Source: Linyphia triangularis (lineage: Eukaryota > Arthropoda > Arachnida > Araneae > Linyphiidae). From it: a DNA stretch of 64,000 nt. The stretch is from positions 85,230,670 through 85,294,669 of the forward strand of contig OZ021729.1 of NCBI GenBank assembly GCA_963978545.1, given 5' to 3'. The notes under the pieces are model-generated. The model saw only the letters and a program-made list of their open reading frames with translations, had not been told where the DNA came from and did not search any database. Position 1 is the first letter of the stretch; every line of letters begins with the position of its first letter. Both the position numbers and the translations under genes were made by a program. Shown piece after piece: positions 22,643 to 35,012 of the stretch.

Positions 22643-25092
22643 TCGGCAACGATCAGTTATTTTGAAATTGGCCATTTAATTTTGGGAAGGATATTCCAGA
22701 ATTTCGCTCTACTACCAAAAATATATTCTCTGGCCAGAGAAAGTTGCAGACATCAATTTAATTGGTTCGTGTAAGTGCATTTTTTAGCTCTATATATCTT
22801 GCTCTATATTTGTTTTTAACGTAAGCTATTGTTTTGGGGTAAAATATTGTTGGTTTGTGTTTTTGATCTATTAGTTATTTCTGTTTTTTTTTTGTTTTTT
22901 TTTAAGTAATAAGCCTGTATGCGTTTTACTATTACATAATGTTCTTTTGAGTACAATTTTTTTAGAAAACTCTGAGAGGATATCTTATACTTCGTTATGT
23001 TATTGCATTTTTATAATACTAAAGTGTCATTAATATTTTTCAATAAGCGCAGCGTCTTCAATTGATTGAGAATGTGCAAATAGGGTCTCTTATTTGATTT
23101 TTTAGATAGCAATGGTTTTTGTGTGAATGTTAATTATGATTTATTTTTATTCAAGTGTGAAAACCTTTTTCTAATGTTTATTTGTTATATGTGCAAAATT
23201 GGCTTTTGGAAAGGGGGAGGGGTAGGAATAATGCAAAATTATCTGGTAACAGTTAAAGACATATAAATGGTTTTCGAATTTGTCCTTAATATTTTTCAAT
23301 AAACACAGCGTCTTCAATTGATCAAGGAGATCTGGTCAGTTTATCAGTGGCCACCTTTGTTGCGCTTTCCGGTAAGAATTGTGTGATTTCTTAACAGTTT
23401 TCTTTTTGTGCGACTTCTATTGTTAGTTAGGAATTTTTATTGAATTGATGTCTTTGGTTTGCATTCCCCCTCCCCCTACCCAATATTCTTAGTTCTTCTG
23501 TCCCCATATTTCGTTGGCATTTCTTTTATGACTTTGGTTTTTGTGTGAACAATAATTGTTTTTTTTTATTATTTATTTAACGGTTGCTGTTAAAGGCCAC
23601 ATTTTTTTTTTTTTTTAGTTTTTGTGTTATTTCTATTCGTTATTATGAATTTTTCAGGTGTAGCCTCCAACGGTTATATTTTATAAGGGTGTCTACACAT
23701 CTGGAAAAGTTGTGAAAATTAAAAAAATCTCCCGTCAAATCAAGGGAATTTTTTTAATTAGTGTAGCGTCTTCAATTGATCGAGGATGTGAAATGGGGTC
23801 TCTTATTTGGTTTTTTAGATTACAATGGTTTTGGTGTGTATGTTATTTATGAATTTTTATTATTCGAGAGCAAAAATCTTTTTGACATACATCATTCTTA
23901 ATCGGCAACGTTCAGTTATTTTGAAATCGGCCATCTACGCTACCTACAAAGTGTTGTTTTAATTTTTTGTTTTAATTTTTGGGAAGAATATTCTAGAATT
24001 TCGTTCTCCTAACAAAAATATATTCTCTGGCCAGAGTAACCCCGCTAGATGCAGACAACAATTTAGCTGGTTTGTGTAAGTGCAATTTTTTTAGCGTTAT
24101 ATATCTTGTTCTATATTTATTTTTAACGTAAGCTATTGTTTTGGGGTAAAATATTGTTGGTTTGTGTTTTTAATATGTTAGTTATTTCTGGTTTTTTAAG
24201 TAAGCCTTTATGCATGTTACTATTATATAATGTTCTTTTGAGTGCAATTTTTTTAGGAAACTTTGAGAGGATGTCTTATACTTTGTTCTGTTTTTACATT
24301 TTTATCTTACTAAAGTGTCATTAATATTTTTCAATAAGTGTAGCGTCTTCAATTGATCGAGGATGTGCAAATGGGGTCACTTATTTGGTTTTTTAAATAA
24401 CAATAGTTTTTGTGTGAATGTTAATTATGAATTTTATGACTTTGGTTTTTGTGTAAATTCTATTGTTAATTATGATTTCTTTCTATTTAAGTGTGAAAAT
24501 CTTTTTCTATTGTTTAATTGTTATACGTGCAAAATTGACCCGTTGGGGGAGGGAATAATGCTAAAATATCTGGTAACAGTTAAAGACATATAAATGGTTT
24601 TCAAATTTGTTATTAATAATTTTCAATAAACACAGCGTCTTGAATTGATCAAGGAGATCTGGTTAGTTTATCAGTGGCCACCTTGTTGCTCTTTCAGGTA
24701 AGAATAGTGTAATTTCCCAACAGTTTTGTTTTTGTGTGACTTCTATTGTTAGTTAGGATTTTTTATTGAATTGATGTCTTTGGTTTGCATTCCCCCCTCC
24801 CCTCCCCCTACCAAATATTCTTAGTGCTTCTGTACCAATATTTCTTTGGCATTTCTTTTATGACTTTGGTTTTTGTGTGAACAATAATAGTTTTTGTTTT
24901 ATTTAACCGTTGCGGTTAAAGGCCAGTATTTCTTTTTAGATTTTGTGTTATTTCTATTCGTTATTATGAATTTTTCAGGCGTAGCCTCCAACGGTTGTAT
25001 TTTATCCGGGTGTCTACACATCTTGAAAAGTTTCGGAAATTAGAAAAAATGTCCCGTCAAATCAGAGAATTTTTTCAATAAGTGTAGCGTCT
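22643..25092 (+). repeat. Tandem duplication, two ~1.26-kb units with internal modules
   Basis: Unit 1 starts at 22643 (CGGCAACGATCAGTTATTTT) and unit 2 at about 23902 (CGGCAACGTTCAGTTATTTT). They stay collinear through GCCAGAG, GTAAGCTATTGTTTTGGGG, GGTAACAGTTAAAGACATAT, CTTTGGTTTGCATTCCCC and the GGTGTCTACACATCT block. Inside the units an 'AGCGTCTTCAATTGATC' module recurs near 23051, 23307, 23765, 24343, 24633 and 25085. No open frame spans a unit; the 62- and 76-residue frames in unit 2 are not conserved in unit 1. Confidence 0.88.
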
Positions 25093-26391
25093 TGTTGTCT
25101 CGTATGTTTTGCATGAACTAACAGTAACTTTTTTTAAAGTTTTTAATCGAATTTTGAATGAAACATTTGGATTTAGGGAACAGAATGAACAAACGTTATT
25201 TTCATTATTTTTCATTTTACTTTCATCCAACAGATTTTTCTTTTCAAATGAATAAGATATATTAGTTTGTTAAAACTTAAAGTGCTTTAAATTGTAGAAA
25301 TATTTGAATATTGAATATTAGAATTAATTATTTGCTTTCCAGTCTAACATTTTTGTTTCTTCTAAAGTATATATTTGCTACATGGTGTAATTTTTCTCTT
25401 TCTTTCTTTACCGAGTCAGAAATCTGAAATTTTGGATTTTATTTAACTTAAATTAATGACATAAAATGAATCCCATTTGGAGTTTAGCTTTTTTTTATTG
25501 CTACTAATATTTTTTTTTAAAGTTTTAGGCTTGATTGGTCTAGGATACAGTACTTTGTTCTAATATGAATATATAATTTGTATCTAATATGAAAAAAAAA
25601 AAATTCTTTTTACAGAAAAGTTTCCTAAAAAATTTATTCATTTCAAATTCTGGCTATAACTACCAATTTTGATTAATCTAAATTTGCCTCCTTTTATTAC
25701 AGTATGAATTATTTGTTTTACATACTATTTATTGTTACTAAAATCTTAACATGTTCTGATTACACTACAAAACTGTTATCGGCTTATAATTAATGGAATT
25801 TTAGTTTGTTTTAAAATATTTAAGTTTTTTCAAAAAATTCTTATCCCACACGTCGGGGTTGGATAGCCTCCTCGTCGGGCAATTCCTAGCGCTACCACTG
25901 CATAAATGCGTCACAATGATAAGATTTTATCATCTCTGACGTTAACGGATTTGTTCTATTTGTAAAAATAAAATTATCAGAAACATTTTGGCAGACCTGA
26001 TTTGTATTTATTTGGTACGGTAGGTGGCGCGTAGATTTGTTTATATTACTTCCCCCACCCTTACCTTTTTTGTTTCTACCGAAAAGTTTGTATTCTGTTA
26101 ATAATTTACTGCTTTTTGTAGCGACCATCATGAAAAGTAAGTTCTTTTCGATAAGATTGATCAAATAGTTATTCCCTCGACACTGCTTGTTTTCTTGTAC
26201 ATTAGGTACGATTTACAGATGTAAAATTTTAAAGTTAAGTACACTGGCAAAATTACACTTTTGAAATCCTTTTTTTTTTTTAAAAGGAATCAATTAGCGA
26301 ATAAGGAATAAACAATAGATTTTCACGTGATTGTATTTTCTTCTCCCTAATCAGTACGATCTTAGTATACATACTATATTGAAATTACGAC
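25093..26391. other. Non-coding stretch, nothing recognised
   Basis: AT-rich. A 90-residue minus-strand frame (26164-25892) has no recognisable domain. A locally GC-richer segment at 25845-25905 contains no gene signal that I can name. Confidence 0.35.
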
Positions 26392-27055
26392 TAACTACAG
26401 GCACAAAGACCAACAATGTTGGTTCAATATGACTTTTCTAAACAATCGTCCAGAATAGATCTAGCTGTCTTTTAAAACTATTGACTCCGGTACAATTTAC
26501 GATGTGGTCCTGCCTTCCACTTACCTATCGATTACTCTATTGTAAAAATAATGTTTTCTATAAGGAGTACCCTGTGTGCCACAAGTGTGTTTCCCATCAA
26601 GCTTCACTGGGCCGTCTGCTTTCCTGTTTGGATTTGGAGAAGAGCGATCTCTTTAAAAATCCTGCGCTGGTTCGAGACTTTCTTTGGGCGTACGGTCTCT
26701 TGGACTTGTTCTAGATCAAGTGGAATAAGAAACAACAACATGTTTTCTATTCTCCATTTTAAAATGCGATTTAAATAACTTGTATGCATGACCTCTTGTC
26801 CGGTCCCTTGTATTGAACTCTGAATCATTGAAATCCCCTGTTTGATAAATTTAAACTGCTGAATCAGATCCCCTCTTCTTTCTTCCAAAGGTTCCTCAAT
26901 CTTGCACCATAATTCAACGTCAAGTTTCCATGTATCACTTTTGTTGCTCTACGCTGAACCTTTTCCGACAAACCAATATCCTTCTTGAAATGAGGGGACC
27001 AGAATTGTACTGCATACTCTAGATGTGGTCTAACCAATCCTCTATTTACAATGGC
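26392..27055 (-). pseudogene. CR1-like LINE reverse transcriptase 3' end, decayed
   Basis: On the minus strand from 27055 a frame reads VNRGLVRPHLEYAVQFWSPH then KKDIGLSEKVQRRATKVI. This is a very characteristic segment near the C-terminus of CR1-family non-LTR retrotransposon ORF2 proteins. The frame ends at TGA after about 66 codons, and later parts (an LFLIP region, the EALL/KSK tail) are in shifted frames. The element would continue upstream but is cut off near 27055. Together with 36318-36680 it shows at least two old CR1 insertions in the same orientation. Confidence 0.85.
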
Positions 27056-27423
27056 AAAATAATATCACTAGATTTAGATGAGATAGTCTACCTGATAAAA
27101 CCTAACATCCTAAAGTATCCATTTGTAAAACATTTTCTAAACACTTCCATGATGCAACAAGCACGACTTACAATATTTTGATATCAAAATAGTCAAATGC
27201 TTACATTCTTCTTCAAAAGACGAGAAAGTGCATCGGAACCCTTAGGTGTGGTCGCCAAATATTTTAGCCTCCTTTTCTTCCTCTAGAGGGCCAGCGACAC
27301 TAGCATCATTACAGTGGCATTCGGTTTTTTCCCCTTTAGAAATGTTCATGACACAACCTTGTACAAAAAAATAATTGTGATTTCGCTGTCTAAGCGCAAC
27401 AATATATTGCAATAGAAAATATA

Positions 27424-27725
27424 CAGGGTTCCTACGATCATGGAAAGTCATTAAAAGTGCTTAATATTTTTGAACTTGTTTTAGAGGCCTTGAAAGTATT
27501 TGAAAATGCTTAGATGTGCTTAAAAGTCATTGAAAATGCTTAAAGGTCCTTAAAAGTCCTTAACTTTTCCAGATGTTGTCCAACTGTAAAATTTATAAAA
27601 ATTCAACTCGGACTTGCTATTCCTGTGTGACCCCCACTTATTTGCACCGTATCGGAATTTTCCAACATATTTGTATTACACATCCACAAACTTGTAACTT
27701 TTTTGGTAGAATATGCTTAACCCTG
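27424..27725. mobile_element. hAT-like MITE with CAGGGTTCC ends, copy 1
   Basis: It begins CAGGGTTCCTACGATCATGG and ends AACCCTG. The interior shares GTGCTTAATATTTTTGAACT, repeated TTGAAAATGCTTA units and GGACTTGCTATTCC with the copy at 53030. It has no transposase. CAGGG termini are typical of hAT elements. Confidence 0.75.
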
Positions 27726-30034
27726 TTATTGGTAGGTCTCAATAATGAAATGCTGAAAAAGAACATGCAAGTTACTTTTTTTTTTTACATCCCTATCAAA
27801 ATTTATTTCTTACATAGTAAGTTTTTTATAAAGTATGAAAAATATATTAAGAATTCCGATTCAGTTTTAAAAAATGTACAAAAATACCCTAATATTATTT
27901 CTGACATAGGTGTCAACTTTTCATAAAACATGGGGGGGGGGGGGGCAAGTTTTGACGGAAGATGAAATTTTTCGAAAAATTATCGAAATCTATTAATTTT
28001 TCGAAAATCTAGGTATGACACAACTTCTCATATAATACCAACAATAAACAGTTATTATAATTTATTTGGAGAATGGAGGGGAAAAAAGGAGAAAGTGTTA
28101 CAAAAATCAGGGTAGGCAGCCCCCCAGAATTTAAAAGTGGGGAGGCCAGCCCCCCCCGTACTTTACGCCTATGATTTCTGATACAATGTCCTGAGTTTCT
28201 GTCTTACATGACCAAAACTTTTACTCAGAACATAAGTGACCAATAGTTTACAGACTGCAAATTTCACGTAATAATGTCGGTTCAGTTTATGATTTACAAA
28301 ATATTCCTAAAAGTGAAACCTTGCCGTTTTGGGGTAATGCTTGAGATTTAAATTTTTTATTTTGGCTACCCATGCTACTTGCACATGGCAGATCCAGAGT
28401 TTTATTATGGAGGGGGCAGAAATTTTTTTAGTTTTGGACTGCTGAATAATTTAGATAAAATTTGTTGTTTATTATATACCATGGGATAATTTCCAATCAA
28501 ACAAGTTTACCTATAACTAAACTTTTTATTATTTTACTTTTTTTTATAACCAGCAACTTAAAAAAAAAAAAAATTATAGTGAAAAATCAAGCCATCTTGG
28601 TTTCTTTGAACCTTTGTCAATCACATTATTTACATCTATATATAAATATCTCTATGAATGTGATGCTAGTTCTAAAAGTCTCTCTTTTGTCATCCGCTTT
28701 TGAAGTCAAATTTTAAGACGCTTTGATGGCGAAATACTTCATGCTTCGGAAGTAACACTTTGTAGGAACGTAGCGTGAAGGGCGAGAAGCTTGTAGATTC
28801 GTGGATAAACATCTGAATCGCATTTCTCTTAGAATTCTAAAATTTCTGCGTATTTTTTGCCAATACATTCTTCCAGTACTCGTACCAAACTTCATATTTT
28901 CATTGAAGTGCACTATTGATCAAACTTCTCATTCCATGTTCCATCAGAAATTAAGCCAAATTTGCTTGATATACTATTTTGCTCAGCACTTTGCTATCTT
29001 GCTTTGACCACGGCTGTTTCATCTCCTATTTTTGGGATGAGAACATTCATATCAAGGATATTCAGGACGGATTCGTCAAATGTTGATTGACTACATCTAT
29101 AACCCGATAGAAGTGAGCATTAAAACGTGAGCAGTAAAAACCAAACTGTGCATTGGTTTTATTTTTAATTCAAATCTTTCGCATGTTTATTCACTTATTA
29201 TCTATATAAATTAAATAACTAAATATGTGTGTTACTTTTAGACACTAGTGTTAGCCTTTTGTTTATTACAGTCATAATAAACAACACATAAAGTATTCTT
29301 TGTCATCTTTATTTATTTATTTTTCTATTTGACTCTGAAAGATGGATAGGGCGATCACTCCTCGCTGTATCCTCCAATGACTTGGCATTTTAGTGCTATT
29401 CTTAGTTGGCATTTAAGACGCCAATTCTTCTTGTAGAATTTGCTACACCCTACTGTCAAATCATGTTTTCTTTCTGAGAATGATTGCATATTATAATGTA
29501 ATATTATGTATGATGTTTTAAACTTCTGACCTTTAAAGTTTAGGAGTTTGGTTTCCACTCCATTGTGGAGTTACTTTTTTTTTTTATAATGGGTTAAAAC
29601 TCTCTGAATTCTAATTCTATAACTTTCTTTTAAATGAACTAAATATAAACTTCTTTGAACTAAAAGATAAAAAAAAAAGAAGCTTTGATGTAAATCTTTT
29701 ATATGCATTACCATCTTTCATATGTTTAGCTCAATTGGATGACCGCAAATGGGCCTACTTAGTAAAATAATACTGTTGTTTTCTCTTGCAAATATTTAGG
29801 TCGTTGTCTCCTTGTGAGGTTGGAATTGGAGAAAAAAGTATGAGAAATGAGGTTTCCATCTCATAATCTTATCGTAGTTCAAAATTGCAGTTGTAAAATA
29901 TTAAACATGAAAAATTCATCCTTCAGAAATTGTCAATTGAAGAAAGTATTACAAGAGTGTAATTTTCTTTAGGGAATAGAAGTAGTTTTTATTCAACTAT
30001 TATTTGTCGTTTATAGTATTTCTTCTCTTTATAG
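27726..30034. other. Non-coding stretch upstream of the zinc-finger gene
   Basis: It holds poly-G runs (27931-27944, 28152-28158) and short frames of 60-117 codons with no recognised domain or exon structure. The 3' end provides a probable intron: a pyrimidine-rich tract and TTTATAG just before 30035. The promoter of the zinc-finger gene may lie here, but no element can be named with confidence. Confidence 0.4.
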
Positions 30035-30051
30035 ATCCTAGAAAAGTTTCT

Positions 30052-31998
30052 ATGCCTCTAAGAAGATCCACCCAAATACAGAAAACAGTGTTTCCGATTA
30101 AAACTACTAAAAAATCTTCCCGTGCTATATCTGCCAAATCAACTGATCGGAATGCTAGTAAAGTATTGCAAAAGAATGCTAAATCTAAAGTCAAACACCA
30201 ACAAAATGCTAAGAAGCAAGTTATTTTCGTTTCCAAGCAGAGCAAAAAACCAGTTCCAATTGTACCAAAGAAACGTTATGTTTCAGGAACGGATTCGGAC
30301 GACGACGAATGCAGCACCAGTGCCAGTGAATCGAGCACTGAGGAATTCATGAATGACAATGAGAATAAGTCGAAATGGAAAGATGGGGTGAAATGTCCTG
30401 ACTGTTCTTATATAGCCCATAGTTCTCTCAGGTTGGAACAGCACGCATCTCGTATTCACGCTAAAAATGTAACATACAAGTGTAAAGTTTGTGATTTCAC
30501 ATGCAAGTGGAATCGCGAATATTACTTGCACATGAAAACACATTTTCCTGGTCCACCCTTCCGCTGCGAAACATGCGATTACACATGCGACAGGATTCAG
30601 TTTCTGCTCTCTCATCGAATGCGGCACACTGACGAGCGCCCCTTCAAGTGCAGCGAATGCGACCATCGCTGTAGAACTAAATCAAATTTGGAGTGTCATA
30701 TGCGATATCATACTGGAGAGAAGCCATACCAGTGCCAAATTTGCGAGCGCCGTTTTACGATCAAGGCGAGTTTAGACCAGCATCTCGCCTCTCATCGGGA
30801 CGATCGACCTTTTTTGTGTGACACCTGTGGTTTCACTACCAAGTACCAATCGCACTTGTTTTCTCATATGAGGATTCATACTGGTGATGTATTTCGTTGC
30901 AATTTCCCAGACTGTGAGTACAGCACCCCTAAGAAAAGCCAGCTGAGCTCTCATCACCGGACGCACACAGCTGTGCGCTCCCACCTTTGTTCCATATGTG
31001 GCAGGGCTTTTATAGAGAAGAGCCACCTAGTTAGACATGAGCGCATCCATCTGAATGAAAAACCGTTCAAGTGCGAGCACTGCGACTACTGCAGTTCGCG
31101 AAGAGACAAACTGAAAGAGCATTTTGCAAAACATCACGGTGAAAATCCTACAGCCAAAGCACCCTATCGACCCAGAAGGCAAAGAAAGCAAGCTTTTGGT
31201 GTTTATTCTCCCAGTGTAAAAGTTAAAACAGAATCTGAAAACTCACTTTCATATCAGCAGAGCACAGAGTTACAGACAACTGTTTTGCCAATTGATGCTG
31301 ACAATCCAACTCCAGTTGTGTACAGTTATGATTCATCCCATCAAGGAACTCTTCATAATCATGCATCTGTGGCACTTCATCCATTTGAAATGTCTGCATT
31401 ACATAATTATGAAGTAACTTTTCTAGAACAAAAGCATCAACCACATCTTTCTCCTCCTTATGCTCACCTTCAGGTCGGTCCAATTCTGTCTTCTACTATG
31501 ATGCCCGATCACCACCATCATAATCCTTACGCTGGGCCAATTCTGCATTCTGCTGTTCCTATTATGATGGGTGATATGAACTACCACTATCCTTATAATC
31601 CTCATATTGGATCAACGCCACCATCTTCTATTTCTGATCAGAATCAATTAAATCCAGTGGCTACTAGTTCTTCTGTTCCTGCTATGAAGTCTGATCATCA
31701 GAATTACCCCTTTCTTCAAAATCCTCATATAGATTCAAACCCTTCTCCCATCTCTACTGCAATGAATGATCAAAATCTAAATGCGATGGCTGTTAATTCG
31801 AGTGTTTCCACTATGTTGGATGAACAGAGTTCTTGTCTCCAGAATATTCATGTTGAACCAACTTTGCCTTCAGCTGTCTCTACTACGACGAGTGATCATC
31901 GTCGAGTAAATCTTCCTGTTATGATGGTTGTTCAAAAACATCATAACTCTCAAGTTCAGTCAACTTTAGAATCTCCTATTCCTGCTATAATAATTTAA
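30052..31998 (+). CDS. C2H2 zinc-finger protein with nine fingers and a repetitive C-terminal tail
   Basis: This is a 648-residue probable nuclear DNA-binding protein. The chosen start is the ATG at 30052 (MPLRRSTQIQK), just downstream of a probable acceptor (CTCTTTATAG|ATCC at 30034/30035); upstream exons may be non-coding. Residues 1-78 are very Lys-rich, 79-106 form an acidic/Ser patch (TDSDDDECSTSASESSTEE), and about 115-365 hold nine C2H2 fingers (first finger C115, C118, H131, H136). Linkers such as TGEKPY and DERPFK are typical. Finger 7 has C-x4-C spacing, and a basic PRRQRKQ follows the last finger. The tail (about 385-648) is His/Pro/Ser-rich and made of diverged repeats (NPHI.S.PS, SSVPxM, DQN). 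Spacing and linkers recall ZFP64-type proteins, but orthology is not established. The tail seems truncated by a double stop (TAA TAA), because the same repeat continues downstream. Confidence 0.93.
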   Translation: MPLRRSTQIQKTVFPIKTTKKSSRAISAKSTDRNASKVLQKNAKSKVKHQQNAKKQVIFVSKQSKKPVPIVPKKRYVSGTDSDDDECSTSASESSTEEFMNDNENKSKWKDGVKCPDCSYIAHSSLRLEQHASRIHAKNVTYKCKVCDFTCKWNREYYLHMKTHFPGPPFRCETCDYTCDRIQFLLSHRMRHTDERPFKCSECDHRCRTKSNLECHMRYHTGEKPYQCQICERRFTIKASLDQHLASHRDDRPFLCDTCGFTTKYQSHLFSHMRIHTGDVFRCNFPDCEYSTPKKSQLSSHHRTHTAVRSHLCSICGRAFIEKSHLVRHERIHLNEKPFKCEHCDYCSSRRDKLKEHFAKHHGENPTAKAPYRPRRQRKQAFGVYSPSVKVKTESENSLSYQQSTELQTTVLPIDADNPTPVVYSYDSSHQGTLHNHASVALHPFEMSALHNYEVTFLEQKHQPHLSPPYAHLQVGPILSSTMMPDHHHHNPYAGPILHSAVPIMMGDMNYHYPYNPHIGSTPPSSISDQNQLNPVATSSSVPAMKSDHQNYPFLQNPHIDSNPSPISTAMNDQNLNAMAVNSSVSTMLDEQSSCLQNIHVEPTLPSAVSTTTSDHRRVNLPVMMVVQKHHNSQVQSTLESPIPAIII

Positions 31999-32330
31999 TA
32001 AGAATCTGTTGTTCCTGTGGTCTTGATATATGATGACTGATCAGAATTCTTATGTTGATCCATCTTTGCCTTCAGCTGTCCTTGGTGATCACAATCAAGT
32101 GATTGTTCTTAAACGGCATAATACTCTTGCTACATCAGGTTCGCAATCTTCTATACCAGTTATGACGACTAATCAAAATCAATTGTTAAGGTTGTAGTCC
32201 TCTTGTGGTAGCTAATTGGAATCTCCTCCATCATCATTTTCCCACATGTTGGACTAACTCAGACTATTGCTGTTCTTGCTTCGATGGCTGATTCGAACCA
32301 AGTAAATTTTGTGGCTGTTAGCTCGTATGA
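31999..32330 (+). pseudogene. Decayed continuation of the zinc-finger protein's C-terminal repeats
   Basis: After the stop, the same frame encodes a repeat-like ESVVPVVLIYDD and then meets TGA at 32038. From about 32030 the next frame reads DQNSYVDPSLPSAV then LGDHNQVIVLKRHN, matching the in-gene segments IHVEPTLPSAV and SDHRRVNLPVMM. That frame stops at 32195-32197, and at 32276-32325 another repeat-like stretch reads ASMADSNQVNFVAVSS. This is former coding sequence broken by nonsense and frameshift changes. It would now be 3' UTR. Confidence 0.75.
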
Positions 32331-32449
32331 TAGAGAAAACATTTTGAGATAACTGTTAGACACATTCATGTATTTTGTATAAATTTTCTACCTTGAAATT
32401 GGAGCTAAGTGATTATGTTGTGAAAAACTTAATCATTTGGTTAGAATTG

Positions 32450-32455
32450 AATAAA
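32450..32455 (+). promoter_or_regulatory. Candidate poly-A signal of the zinc-finger gene
   Basis: AATAAA followed by a T-rich stretch, about 450 bp after the stop codon. It is the first canonical hexamer in a plausible position. Confidence 0.45.
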
Positions 32456-34363
32456 TTTTTTTGTAATTTCATGGACTTTTATCCAAAATACTGAGTGGAA
32501 AATGTTTGTGCGAATGAAGAAACTTCCGAAGTAAAATACAGAGTTGATTCGTGCTTGAATACTTTAAAGTGTCATCGTTAATTATATTTAGTTATCGAAA
32601 TCTATTGAATATTACATTTTACCCATGTACATTTGATAAAAGAGAATTCCAAATGTGCACAAGACATTTTATAATAAAGAGCTGGCCTTTTCCCCTTGTA
32701 TTATTTTACCACCTCGTGCAGGAAATAAACTTAAAATATTATTGGTTAAATTATTTAACAAATAACAATTTCTCTGTTTCTCATTAGTCTCTCTCTCTGT
32801 TTAAAAAAAATTAATGCAATCAAACCCTGTTAATGTGAAATCACTTCACATGGAATTCCATTTAACGCAAAGTAAAAGCAGTTCTCCATACTTCAAATTT
32901 AATAGTTTTGTATTAGAGCTTTATATATTCCTGTTGAAACATTTTTTTTTTATCTCTCTGAAGAATAGGACTGCAATTGTCTGTCATCTCTTAACGTATT
33001 TAATTATGTGACGAGCAAAAGTTATATCCTTTAATTTAATTATTTTTTAACTTTCTCACACTAAAAGAATTATGAGTTGCAAAAAAAATCTCATTTTTAT
33101 TTTTCAAATAACCCAACATAGGAGCTTGAAATAATGATATATATTTGTATTCGAACCATTAGCAACAAATAGGTATTGCTCTTTCAATACCAAATAGTGT
33201 ATGATAATTACTTTTTATACTATTTCTTATTTTCAAAATAAATCTTGTATTCTTTTACTTGAGAATAAGAAAGTCACCTTAATGGTGCCTCTGATTAGAA
33301 GTCATTTGCAAAGACTTTCACCGTCTAACAAAATGAAGATATCTGCTACTAAGTTCAACTATAGAACTTATTTCAATTACTTTAGCAAAAAAGTAGCTTA
33401 TTTATCAAGAAGCTGGTCTACACACATTTTTGTACTTATGGTTGAGTTCTGAAATCTCAATAACTGTGGGTAGCAACAGAGCTTCCTGGTAGTACTTATG
33501 TGCTGAGGTTTTTCCATATTTCTGTATTTGTAACAAAAGCTACCTATCTTAATTTTTTTCAGAAACAAACCAGAGAAAAAGCATACTTTGTGTTTAAACA
33601 ATTCTGAATTATTCATAAATATATATATAATAGTATATATATTTGGTTGTGCCAGTTTTATAAACAGTTTTCCAGTTATGTACAGAGCTCAATTCGATGC
33701 TTTTTTTAAGTTGTGGTTGTTCTTGTTTGAATAGAATGTGAAAACTTAAAAGGCTGTTTTACTGTATAAATAACTATTTTTCAGTGTGTTAATGTGATAG
33801 TTAATAACATGAATGCTTCTCATTTTTTATGTTTCATAAAGCTTATATAATTGTGTAAAATGTTTTCCGCATTTTTTGCTTTCCGGTTTATGCTTGAAAT
33901 AATTATACAGGGTATATAACTTAAAACTATATAACTAAAAAAAAAGAAGAAAAAAAAAGATCAATTGAAGAAGTAAAGTTATTTTGGAAAGCTATAAAAA
34001 TCTGAAACTGAAGTTTCAAAATTAGTTGCCAAAAGATGGCACTGCTGTTGCAACATTCTAGAAACATTATAAATTTGTCCTCAGCAATCGGTCGTTTGAA
34101 TCTCGCTAACTTCCTTTCATGTTTAAAAAGTGGAACTGTCCGAAGATCCATCGCTCTGAGCTTCAAAGCACTCTATTAAAAACTACTGTTTACAGTGTCC
34201 CCTTTTGGCAACATTTGTAACTAATTTAGTATAAGAAAATTTAGTATAAGATTTTTACAGCTTTCAAAATGACTATTCTTTTTGTTTCATTATTCTATCC
34301 ATCTTGGTTTTTGAGTTATTTAATTTTAAAATCAGGAAGTCCTTCAACCTGGACTTATAGACT
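32456..34363. other. Non-coding stretch downstream of the zinc-finger gene
   Basis: AT-rich. At about 32818-32910 there is a partial copy of the CAAACCC(C/T)GTTAA MITE described at 60773. Otherwise only short unsupported frames. Confidence 0.45.
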
Positions 34364-35012
34364 GAGAGGCGACTGCAATTTTTGGACCCCATCGAACATC
34401 ATTCTGAATTTTTTATAGAAATTAGAGAAAAGTGAGTAGATTACGAATCCACTGGTCTGCCGTGGCAAAAATGGCCGAAACTAGTCAAAAATCGACTTTT
34501 TATAAGTTGAACTAAATCCAGTTGCCAAATGCGCCATAACTTGCCAAATAATGAGCATTTTTTTTTATTTGGTAACCCTCACTCTTTAATTTTCAATTAA
34601 GAAGATTGCAGACGATTCAGATATCTGGCGACGGTCTACTTGCATCTATTAAAAGGGAGCCAAGTTGGCAATAAGCATTACTTCACTGATGACGTAACTA
34701 ATGTCACCAATTTGGCTTACTTTTAAAAGATACAAGTTTTCCGAGCCAGAGATCAGAAATCGTTTGCGCTTTTTCTCGTTGAAAATAAAATGCAGTGGGT
34801 TGCCAGACGAAAAAGTTTGTTCTCTTTTTGGCAAGTTATGACATATTTGTCAATCGGATTTTAGTTCAACTCATTCCAAGTCGATTTTTGATCAGTTTCG
34901 GCCACTTTTGCCACGGCAGACCAGTGGATTCGTAATCTACTCACTTTTCTCCAATTTCTATAAAAAATTCAGAATGATGTTCAATGAGGTCCAAAAATTG
35001 CAGTCGCCTCTC
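34364..35012. mobile_element. 649-bp foldback (palindromic) element
   Basis: The left end GAGAGGCGACTGCAATTTTT and the right end AAAAATTGCAGTCGCCTCTC are perfect inverted copies. The pairing continues through ATCCACTGGTCTGCCGTGGC, AATGGCCGAAAC, TTGAACTAAATCC and ACTTGCCAAATAATGAG, and into the centre (TTAAAAGGGAGCCAAGTTGG against its inverted partner). Nearly the whole element folds on itself, with no coding capacity. An older relative lies at 9185-9705. Confidence 0.92.

Noticed and set aside
30000..31605. Several minus- and plus-strand frames (60-127 codons) overlapping the zinc-finger gene
   Set aside because: Shadow frames of a clearly coding plus-strand gene.
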